Assembly (NCBI GenBank): GCA_016278585.1
Contig: JADQBO010000405.1
Coordinates: 1-6,057 of the forward strand
Direction: 5' to 3'
DNA: 6,057 nt
Source of the DNA: Desulfosporosinus sp.
GTDB lineage: Bacteria > Bacillota > Desulfitobacteriia > Desulfitobacteriales > Desulfitobacteriaceae
A program made the position numbers and the translations under genes. Position 1 is the stretch's first letter. Every line of letters begins with the position of its first letter. The notes under the pieces are model-generated. The model had not been told where the DNA came from and did not search any database. It was given only the letters and a program-made list of their open reading frames with translations. Positions 1-5,499 of the stretch are shown here, in pieces.

Positions 1-1038
1 CATTTTGCCAAGTTTTGTTTTTAATGCCCCAGTGAAGGATCCCTTTTCATGTCCGAAAAATTCACTCTCGAGTAACGTTTCCGGAATAGCCGCGCAGTTA
101 ACTTTAATAAAGGGCTTATCTAAGCGCAAACTTGAGCCATGAATTGCATGGGCAAACAATTCTTTTCCAGTCCCTGATTCCCCTGTAATAAGAATCGTTG
201 AGTTGCTTTTGGCCGCCTTGCGAGCCAAATCTAAGGCACTCTCAAATTCAGGATGACTTCCAATTAAGTCATCAAATGTATATGAACTAGTGGAAATCTG
301 ATTAATTCGAGTTTGCAAATCGTCAATGACTTGATTAGATGCTTTCAGCTGTTCCATCAATTTATAAATTTCCGTTAGAGGTTGAAAAACTACCACTGCA
401 CCTTCCATTTTACCGTCAACAACTATGGGGGATGCATTGGCAACTACCTCCACATTCGCTCCTCCAACTACAGCACGATGGGCAAATACCGCTTCATGAG
501 TCCGTAGAGAACGAGCCAAGGCCCCATTGGGAGAGACATCAAAAATATTATGGCCAATTCGTTGACTAGCAGGGATTGAGGTTACACGACTAAACGATGG
601 ATTGACATATTTAATGCTACCATCAATACCCGCAACTTCAATGGCTTCCTGTACAGAGTTCAAAATAGCATCGAGTTCTCCCTTTAGACGTTTGATATCC
701 GCTAGCTTTTCCTTTTCCTCTATGATACACATCATTAGATTCGCTCCTTGAGCTTCTATAACAACACAAGATTTTTGCTTATTTTGATCTATTTGTTTTT
801 GAACATAGTCAACTCCTGTAGCTTCAATTATTACATCCAGATTTGCAACCTTTAAAAAGTCTTGGATTGATAGACAAGTCTGCACACCGTCCGTACGTGC
901 AATTTTCATCCCCTGAGTATTTTCGAGACAGTCACAAACTACAGCAATCTCAATATGCTCAATACTACGTAACGTTTTATAGATAGACCCCCCTCCCTGG
1001 CCCATGCCAACAATACCCACGTTCACTTTACGAGCCAT
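1..1038 (-). CDS. Sigma-54-dependent transcriptional activator with N-terminal Rossmann domain and PAS domain (partial, 3' part outside window)
   Basis: The frame is open to the left edge; 346 residues are visible. The ATG at 1038 is preceded by a perfect GGAGGT with a 6-nt spacer. Three regions can be read. Residues about 5-105 look like an NAD(P)-binding Rossmann fold of the DapB/homoserine dehydrogenase/GFO type: GIVGMGQGG (G11-x-G13-x-x-G16), an acidic D36 at the end of the second strand, and DVIIEATG at 68-75. A helical linker (about 105-122) leads to a PAS-like domain (about 122-220: AILNSVQEAIEVAGIDG, then YVNPSF). The AAA+ sigma-54 interaction domain starts near 255, with Walker A GESGTGKE (286-293) and loop-1 GSFTGA (333-338; the common form is GAFTGA). 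Walker B, the arginine fingers and the DNA-binding domain lie outside the window. Family knowledge: such proteins hydrolyse ATP to open sigma-54 promoters. It is separated from dctM by a terminator, so it is probably a separate transcription unit. Its target and ligand are unknown. Confidence 0.93.
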   Translation of the reverse strand, partial: MARKVNVGIVGMGQGGGSIYKTLRSIEHIEIAVVCDCLENTQGMKIARTDGVQTCLSIQDFLKVANLDVIIEATGVDYVQKQIDQNKQKSCVVIEAQGANLMMCIIEEKEKLADIKRLKGELDAILNSVQEAIEVAGIDGSIKYVNPSFSRVTSIPASQRIGHNIFDVSPNGALARSLRTHEAVFAHRAVVGGANVEVVANASPIVVDGKMEGAVVVFQPLTEIYKLMEQLKASNQVIDDLQTRINQISTSSYTFDDLIGSHPEFESALDLARKAAKSNSTILITGESGTGKELFAHAIHGSSLRLDKPFIKVNCAAIPETLLESEFFGHEKGSFTGALKTKLGKM

Positions 1039-1165
1039 AAGTTTACCTCCCAAATACTAACTACGACAAACTATTCAAAAGTATAGTTATTAGAATATTC
1101 GCTCCACGACCTGGAATATCCTGCAATAGTTTTTAACTTTTAGAATTTGAATAATTAGTAAAGCT
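1039..1165 (-). promoter_or_regulatory. Leader/promoter region of the sigma-54 activator gene
   Basis: This is the gap between the dctM terminator and the activator start. The only credible core element is a TATACT box (minus strand, 1085-1080), with no convincing -35 sequence 15-18 bp upstream. The box lies inside a perfect inverted repeat, AACTAT-N8-ATAGTT (1069-1088), and a self-complementary GAATATTC sits at 1093-1100, with the related GGAATATCC at 1113-1121. I looked for the sigma-54 spacing GG-N10-GC on the minus strand here and did not find it. The GGAGGT Shine-Dalgarno is at 1045-1050. The promoter call itself is weak. Confidence 0.3.
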
Positions 1166-1199
1166 AAAACCTAGTTGTCAATAAGCACAACTAGGTTTT
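1161..1199 (-). terminator. Intrinsic terminator after dctM
   Basis: A perfect 13-bp inverted repeat, AAAACCTAGTTGT (1166-1178) and ACAACTAGGTTTT (1187-1199), encloses an 8-nt loop. On the minus-strand transcript it begins 35 nt after the dctM stop codon, and the stem runs into TTTT followed by AGCTTT. The U-run is short and interrupted, but the stem is long and the place is right for the end of the TRAP operon. The A- and T-rich arm ends would also let it work weakly in the other direction. Confidence 0.8.
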
Positions 1200-1234
1200 G
1201 TAGACATTGTCAAACCCATCAACCTAATACCTAG

Positions 1235-2515
1235 CTAATCCATTAATACGTTCGGAATAAATAGTGACAGATCTGGGAAGGCGATAATCAAGACCATTGC
1301 CAAAATCATTAAGAGGATGAAAGGAATAACACCTCTAACAACCTCTCCTAAAGGCTCCTTGGCCATTGAACTAACTACAAAGAGGTTTAAGCCAACGGGG
1401 GGAGTGATCATTGCTAATTCCATATTAACTGTCATGACAATAGCAAAATGAATTGGATCAATTCCTAACTGTTTAATAATCGGTAACAAAATAGGCAAAA
1501 CAATTAAGATAATCGAAACGGCTTCTAAGAAAGTGCCCATCACGAAGAATACAAGAGAAATAACTAGGAAAAATAAGATAATGTTTAGATTAGCTTCACT
1601 TATCCATGCAGCCACTAAGTTGGGGATTTGATTGTTGGTTAAATAGAGCGCAAAAACCATGGCAGCGGCGATAATCAAAAAAATCATCGAGGATGTATTA
1701 ATAGTCTCCCGTATAATGCCCCTAATGTCTTTAAAGTGCAACTCTTTATAAATAAAGATGGAAACTACCAGGGTATAAAAGACTGCAATTACAGCAGCTT
1801 CTGTAGGGGTACATACCCCAGTATATATACTACCTAAAATTACAAACGGTAATAAAGCTGCCGGTATGGCTTTTAAAGAGGCCTTCCATCGTTCAGACCA
1901 TGTGGCTTTTGCCATACGACCATAACCATTTTTCTTAGCATAGATAATTGCTGAGGCTATTAAGATGCTTCCTAATAATAAGCCAGGAACAATCCCAGCC
2001 ATAAACAGCTTTCCTATAGATACATCCGAAGTCACACCATATACAATCAACGGAATACTCGGTGGGATTAAGATTCCCAGGGTCCCTGCAGCTGCGATAA
2101 GCCCCATGGCATAGCGTTTAGGATACCCCCCCTTTACCAAAGCGGGAAGCATAATTGCCCCGATCGCTGCCGCGGTTGCCGGACTGGATCCTGATATTGC
2201 AGCGAAGATCATACATGCTACAATGGTAACTACAGCTAAACCGCCAGGTAGATGGCCGATCCAAGCCCGCAAACTCTCAATTAAGTATTTAGAAACTCCC
2301 CCACGTGACATCAAAACTCCGGCTAGAATGTAGCCCGGTATCGCCATTAATGTTGCAGAGTTCAGTCCGGCAAACATTCGCTGTGGAATCATCATCAGAT
2401 TAAACGTCTCGGTAGTCACGATAAGTGCAATTGTGGACATTGCTAAACTTATGGCAATAGGGACGTTTAAAAGAAAGAAAATAACAAAAAGTAAAAACAA
2501 TACTGCTACTAACAT
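1235..2515 (-). CDS. dctM: TRAP transporter large permease subunit, DctM family
   Basis: This is the ion-coupled translocation subunit of a tripartite ATP-independent periplasmic (TRAP) transporter and lies in the cytoplasmic membrane. The 426-residue length is what the family usually shows. The protein is hydrophobic throughout, with about 11-12 membrane segments. Family signatures visible are AAISGSSPATAAAIG (105-119), GILIPPSIPLIVYG (147-160), CTPTEAA (235-241) and ITPPVGLNLFVV (370-381). The open frame extends to an upstream ATG at 2572, which would add 19 polar, basic residues inside dctQ. I prefer the ATG at 2515, because it follows a GGAAAGGA Shine-Dalgarno with a 9-nt spacer and gives the normal DctM start MLVAVLFLLF. 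It begins 4 nt after the dctQ stop, so translation is probably coupled. It ends with TAG ahead of a terminator. The substrate is set mainly by the binding proteins encoded upstream. Confidence 0.96.
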   Translation of the reverse strand: MLVAVLFLLFVIFFLLNVPIAISLAMSTIALIVTTETFNLMMIPQRMFAGLNSATLMAIPGYILAGVLMSRGGVSKYLIESLRAWIGHLPGGLAVVTIVACMIFAAISGSSPATAAAIGAIMLPALVKGGYPKRYAMGLIAAAGTLGILIPPSIPLIVYGVTSDVSIGKLFMAGIVPGLLLGSILIASAIIYAKKNGYGRMAKATWSERWKASLKAIPAALLPFVILGSIYTGVCTPTEAAVIAVFYTLVVSIFIYKELHFKDIRGIIRETINTSSMIFLIIAAAMVFALYLTNNQIPNLVAAWISEANLNIILFFLVISLVFFVMGTFLEAVSIILIVLPILLPIIKQLGIDPIHFAIVMTVNMELAMITPPVGLNLFVVSSMAKEPLGEVVRGVIPFILLMILAMVLIIAFPDLSLFIPNVLMD

Positions 2516-2519
2516 CTTA

Positions 2520-3020
2520 TTACATCCTTTCCGCCACTTTGCCGAACCCGCCGATATTACGCGCAGCTTCATAGAATTTGATTAGGAATCGAAACGTCAA
2601 AAGCGCTCCGGCCAGCGGTAAAATACTGTAAACCATATACAAGGGTACTCCCACGTCGGTAGACAACTGTCCTGTATTATGGGTGAAAGCGACCAATTTA
2701 TAACCATTAAAACCCAGAAAAAAGCTGAAGACGATTCCAACAGCATGAGCAAACAAAGTAACAAAGTACTGTACCTTTTTCGGAAAAACATTAAATAACA
2801 TATCAACTTTAATATGATGGTCATTACGCAAAGCTACGCTAGTGCCAATTAACGTCCCCCAAATGATCATGTATTGAGATATTTCATCGACCCAGGAGCG
2901 GGCATCATTAAACACATAACGCATAATGACACCGTAGAAAATAATCGTTACACCCAAACAAAGCAACCCGCCAGCAAAAAAATCTTCTAGAAATTCAAAT
3001 ATTCGCCAAAATGTTTTCAT
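2520..3020 (-). CDS. dctQ: TRAP transporter small permease subunit, DctQ family
   Basis: This is the small membrane subunit that pairs with DctM and helps dock the binding protein. At 166 residues it has the usual size, with four predicted membrane segments (about 14-34, 48-64, 84-104 and 125-147). The family core is clear at 30-76: an MRYVFN motif, then W43, EIS (46-48), W54, and R65 leading into HHIKVD (68-73), the hallmark of DctQ proteins. The C-terminal segment has the usual ILPLAGALL. The ATG at 3020 follows GAGGTGAG with a short 4-nt spacer. It lies 106 bp after dctP1, beyond a 12-bp hairpin, and is joined almost directly to dctM (4-nt gap), the most common order P-Q-M for TRAP operons. 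Confidence 0.95.
   Translation of the reverse strand: MKTFWRIFEFLEDFFAGGLLCLGVTIIFYGVIMRYVFNDARSWVDEISQYMIIWGTLIGTSVALRNDHHIKVDMLFNVFPKKVQYFVTLFAHAVGIVFSFFLGFNGYKLVAFTHNTGQLSTDVGVPLYMVYSILPLAGALLTFRFLIKFYEAARNIGGFGKVAERM
2525..2532 (-). promoter_or_regulatory. Ribosome binding site deciding the dctM start
   Basis: The minus strand reads GGAAAGGA here, 9 nt before the ATG at 2515 and inside the last codons of dctQ. It supports the internal ATG over the longer in-frame start at 2572, and fits translational coupling of dctQ and dctM. Confidence 0.7.
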
Positions 3021-3077
3021 CTATCTCACCTCACTATTTTTCGGCTCTTTAATACTTAGGAATACTGATCTATTTGC

Positions 3078-3105
3078 AAAGGGTTCTTCCAGAGAAGAAC
3101 CCTTT
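3078..3105 (-). other. Strong intercistronic hairpin between dctP1 and dctQ (likely attenuator or mRNA-stability element)
   Basis: A perfect 12-bp inverted repeat, AAAGGGTTCTTC (3078-3089) and GAAGAACCCTTT (3094-3105), closes a 4-nt loop (TCTG on the transcript). It begins 21 nt after the dctP1 stop. The sequence after the stem on the transcript is GCAAATAG, so there is no U-tract and it is unlikely to be a full intrinsic terminator. Such hairpins between binding-protein and permease genes commonly protect the upstream message or cut read-through, so that the binding protein is made in excess. That role is inferred here. Confidence 0.7.
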
Positions 3106-3126
3106 AAACGACTAACCTAAATCACT

Positions 3127-4161
3127 TTACTTTTGACCAGCTGCAAACGCTGCGTCAATTAAATCTTTGCCAATCACACTTTCAAATTCAGTATAAACCG
3201 GTTGCATAGCTTTTTGGAACACGCCCAGTTGAGCGGGGGTCAACTCCGTAAACTGTAGTTTCCCTCCATCTTTTAGGTTCTTCATACTCTCTCGATCGAG
3301 GAGGTCTGCTTGTTCGACGGCATATGTGGTCGCTTCAGCCATAGCTTCATCCAAGGCTTTCCGAATATCCGGGGCTAATCCTGCCCAAAAACTCTTATTT
3401 ACGATAATCATATAATCAATCCTACCGTGATTGGTTACTGTAAGATACTTTTGGGTTTCTTGATATTTTTGAGTATCAATATTGTTATAAGTATTTTCTT
3501 GTCCATCCACTGTTCCTTGTTGTAGTGCAGCATACGTTTCGCCAAAAGGAATTGTTGCAGATCCTGCTCCTAATGCTTTAAACTGAGCTTCCAATACTTT
3601 TCCGGCCTGAGTTCTAAACTTTAAACCGTTAAAATCTTCAGGAGTTACCAGGGGCCGTTTACTATTGGTAAATTGCTTAAAGCCATTTGGCCACACCGCA
3701 AGTCCTTGGAGATCAAATTTATCTAGGGAATTCATAAGACCCTTCATGGAATCCGAAGCAAAGAATTTATAGACAGCCTCATTGTCAGGGAATAAGAAGG
3801 GAAGATCTGTATACTGAAATTTGGGGTTTAAACCAACTAATTTGGTTACTGAAGGTGCTATAATATGAACATTACCCGATTGGGCTGCCTCTAGTTCTTC
3901 CTTATCTCCGTAAAGTTGGGAAGAAGGATAAACTTCTACTTTCACTTTCCCATTCGTTTTCTGTTCGGCTAACTCCTTAAACTTCAAAGCCCCCTTCCCT
4001 TTTGGAGTATCAGGAGTCACAACATGGGAAAATTTGACGATAATTGGCTCTACTTCTTTCTCTCCACCGGTTGCTGCCGGTTTTGCTCCGCATCCTACTA
4101 AGGAAAGGGCTAAGACTAGTACTGCACTTAAAGCCACTGCTATTGGTTTTTTTCTGAACAT
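3127..4161 (-). CDS. dctP: TRAP transporter substrate-binding lipoprotein, DctP family (second of two)
   Basis: This is the extracytoplasmic solute receptor that hands substrate to DctQM. The 344-residue protein starts with a lipoprotein signal: basic FRKK, a hydrophobic stretch, then lipobox LVGC with the modifiable C24. It would therefore be anchored on the outer face of the membrane. DctP landmarks are KFSHVVTPDTPKG (43-55), YPSSQLYGD (78-86), the conserved carboxylate-binding arginine in LKFRTQ (R183) and TVDGQENT (217-224). The ATG at 4161 follows AAGGGGGAG. These features fit the C4-dicarboxylate-type branch, but several positions differ from the neighbouring paralogue: WPNGFKQ instead of WDNGFKH, NNIDTQK instead of SNIYTQK, and NHGRIDYMIIVN instead of EHGFLGYAVIVN. 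A shifted substrate range is possible; exact substrate is unknown. It is the gene closest to dctQM and so the likelier main transport receptor. Confidence 0.95.
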   Translation of the reverse strand: MFRKKPIAVALSAVLVLALSLVGCGAKPAATGGEKEVEPIIVKFSHVVTPDTPKGKGALKFKELAEQKTNGKVKVEVYPSSQLYGDKEELEAAQSGNVHIIAPSVTKLVGLNPKFQYTDLPFLFPDNEAVYKFFASDSMKGLMNSLDKFDLQGLAVWPNGFKQFTNSKRPLVTPEDFNGLKFRTQAGKVLEAQFKALGAGSATIPFGETYAALQQGTVDGQENTYNNIDTQKYQETQKYLTVTNHGRIDYMIIVNKSFWAGLAPDIRKALDEAMAEATTYAVEQADLLDRESMKNLKDGGKLQFTELTPAQLGVFQKAMQPVYTEFESVIGKDLIDAAFAAGQK

Positions 4162-4253
4162 TTTTTCTCCCCCTTACACTTATTTAAACTTACTATCCCT
4201 AGGATTTTCCCAGACTCGTAGCCTCACCCCCCTAAATCCATCGTCTTAATTGT
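4162..4253 (-). other. Intergenic gap between the two binding-protein genes; possible folded leader
   Basis: This 92-bp stretch holds the AAGGGGGAG Shine-Dalgarno of the downstream gene and no convincing promoter (no paired -35/-10, no GG-N10-GC). A weak fold is possible: GGATTT and AAATCC (plus strand 4202-4207 and 4234-4239) pair around a small stem, AGACT/AGCCT (4212-4216 and 4220-4224). The stems are short, so this may be chance. The two genes are probably co-transcribed. Confidence 0.35.
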
Positions 4254-5288
4254 TCAATTGTTTTCTCGCGGTTCGATCCATTTCTTCACATCGTTAAGAA
4301 AGTCTGAACCATTTTCTTTTTGAAATTTGAAATAAACCGAGAAGAAATCCTCTTTCCAAATCCTTTTTTCCCGAGCGGTCGGAGAGTAAATTTCGATCAG
4401 ATTCTTTTTTTTAATTTCCTCGAATTGCATCTGATTTAACTCTTTTGCAGTTTCTCTCTCCCAAAGTGTGACTTCTGCCATAGTCTCTTCTAACAGTTCA
4501 CGGGCTTGACTTGGAAGTTGGTCCCAAAACTCTACGTTTACAATTACTGCATACCCCAAAAAACCATGTTCGCTAAGGGTCATATAGTCCTGAAGTTGAT
4601 CAAATTTTTGAGTATATATATTTGAAATTGTGTTTTCTTGCCCATCCACGTTTCCCTCACTTAATGCCTCATAAACGTCATTAAAGGGAAGAAGAACGGT
4701 ATTGGCCCCGAAATTATTAAACTGTTCTTGCAAAACTCCCGGAGACATAACCCTAAACCTTAATCCTTTAAAGTCACTGGGCTTAATGATTGGCTGAACG
4801 TTATTCGTCAAGTGTTTAAACCCGTTATCCCACATTGCCAATCCTCGCAGACCTTTCTCTTCCAACTGTTCAAGTAAGGCCTTTCCTATGGGTCCATCCA
4901 TGATTTGGTGAACACTTTCTAGATTAGGAAACAAGTACGGAAGATCCCAGATCTGCCATTGAGGAAATAATTGAGATACTTTAGAGGTTGCCGGCGCAAT
5001 CATCTGCACATCTCCCCGACTTAAGGCCTCGAATTCTTCACCATCTTTAAATAATTGGGAGTCTGGAAAAACCTGAACTTCGATTGAGCCATTGGAACGA
5101 GCTTGAATAAGCTGAGCAAAACGAATTGCAGCCAATCCTTTAGGAGTATTTTCATTAACAACATGTGAAAACTTAATGATGATTTTTTCTTTCTTATTGA
5201 CTTGTTGACCATCTACAACTCTGCTTCCACAACCTGATAAGCCAAGGATAAGGATTATAATTAGGGTAATCCAGCTATTTCTAGCCAT
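4254..5288 (-). CDS. TRAP-type substrate-binding lipoprotein, DctP family (first of two; possible DctB-like co-sensor)
   Basis: A 344-residue homologue of the next gene over its whole length. The N-terminus is a lipoprotein signal with lipobox LSGC (C20). DctP landmarks are KFSHVVNENTPKG (39-51), FPDSQLFKDGEEFEAL (74-89), WDNGFKH (153-159), the carboxylate-binding arginine in LRFRV (R179), NVDGQENT (213-220), SNIYTQKF (222-229) and EHGFLGYAVIVN (240-251). These motifs match the C4-dicarboxylate DctP pattern more closely than the second paralogue does. The C-terminal region (about 275-344) is highly charged and rich in K and E, unlike its partner's alanine-rich tail. The ATG at 5288 follows GAGGAG with an 8-nt spacer. 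It lies between a DctR-type response regulator gene and the transporter. In Bacillus subtilis the related DctB protein serves as co-sensor for the DctS kinase, so a sensing role here is a reasonable alternative or addition to transport. That is inference from position and family. Confidence 0.93.
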   Translation of the reverse strand: MARNSWITLIIILILGLSGCGSRVVDGQQVNKKEKIIIKFSHVVNENTPKGLAAIRFAQLIQARSNGSIEVQVFPDSQLFKDGEEFEALSRGDVQMIAPATSKVSQLFPQWQIWDLPYLFPNLESVHQIMDGPIGKALLEQLEEKGLRGLAMWDNGFKHLTNNVQPIIKPSDFKGLRFRVMSPGVLQEQFNNFGANTVLLPFNDVYEALSEGNVDGQENTISNIYTQKFDQLQDYMTLSEHGFLGYAVIVNVEFWDQLPSQARELLEETMAEVTLWERETAKELNQMQFEEIKKKNLIEIYSPTAREKRIWKEDFFSVYFKFQKENGSDFLNDVKKWIEPRENN

Positions 5289-5333
5289 GCATGCGACTCC
5301 TCATAATTTTTATAGTTTGAATATTTGTAGTTT

Positions 5334-5339
5334 ATTATA
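5334..5339 (-). promoter_or_regulatory. Probable -10 box of the TRAP operon promoter
   Basis: The minus strand reads a perfect TATAAT, about 45 nt before the dctP2 start. No good -35 hexamer lies 15-18 bp upstream (AAGTAT at 17 bp, GTATTG at 15 bp), as expected of a promoter that depends on an activator. The repeat cluster just upstream (5360-5404) would place a bound protein at about -33 to -77. The region is AT-rich, so a chance match is possible. Confidence 0.5.
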
Positions 5340-5359
5340 TTTTCAGACTATTCACAATA

Positions 5360-5404
5360 CTTTTGGTCCTTTTGATTTTTATGGTCTTATTGGTCAATTA
5401 AGAC
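5360..5404 (-). promoter_or_regulatory. Repeat cluster, candidate activator binding site for the TRAP operon
   Basis: On the minus strand four 9-bp units follow one another from 5395 to 5360: GACCAATAA, GACCATAAA, AATCAAAAG and GACCAAAAG. Three share an exact GACCA and the third unit is degenerate. Overlapping the first two is a perfect inverted repeat, GTCTTA-N9-TAAGAC (5404-5384). The cluster abuts the missing -35 region of the TATAAT promoter. The response regulator encoded just upstream is the natural candidate to bind here, but no specific DctR/DcuR consensus was matched. Confidence 0.45.
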
Positions 5405-5470
5405 AGTTGTACTAATCCTTCCTAGGATGACCGAGTGTCCTATTCTGCTATCAATCAGTTCATACTGATC

Positions 5471-5499
5471 AATAAAAAAATCGTACCCTAAGGTACAAT
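5471..5499 (-). terminator. Intrinsic terminator of the response regulator gene
   Basis: The transcript forms an 8-bp stem, AUUGUACC with GGUACGAU (one G-U pair), around a UUAG loop, followed directly by seven U residues. The loop contains the TAG stop codon of the response regulator, so the hairpin overlaps the coding end. It separates the regulator's transcription unit from the TRAP operon. Confidence 0.85.

Noticed and set aside
339..569. 76-codon open frame on the plus strand
   Set aside because: It lies wholly inside the sigma-54 activator gene on the other strand, has no Shine-Dalgarno sequence or recognisable protein features, and is best explained as a shadow.
1113..1126. TGGAATATCCTGCA on the plus strand as a sigma-54 promoter
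   Set aside because: GG and GC are 8 bp apart rather than the required 10, and it points away from the activator gene towards no plus-strand gene.
2516..2572. Upstream in-frame ATG giving a 445-residue DctM
   Set aside because: The extra 19 residues are polar and basic, overlap dctQ, and are not typical of DctM; the ATG at 2515 has its own Shine-Dalgarno and gives the usual length.
2597..2824. 75-codon open frame on the minus strand inside dctQ
   Set aside because: It is a different frame of a well-supported DctQ gene, with no independent features.
4034..4249. 71-codon open frame on the plus strand
   Set aside because: It is antisense to the signal-peptide region of dctP1 and its leader; no recognisable protein and no supported promoter.
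5021..5212. 63-codon open frame on the minus strand inside dctP2
   Set aside because: It is an alternative frame of a clear DctP gene; the many K/F/S codons reflect local AT content.
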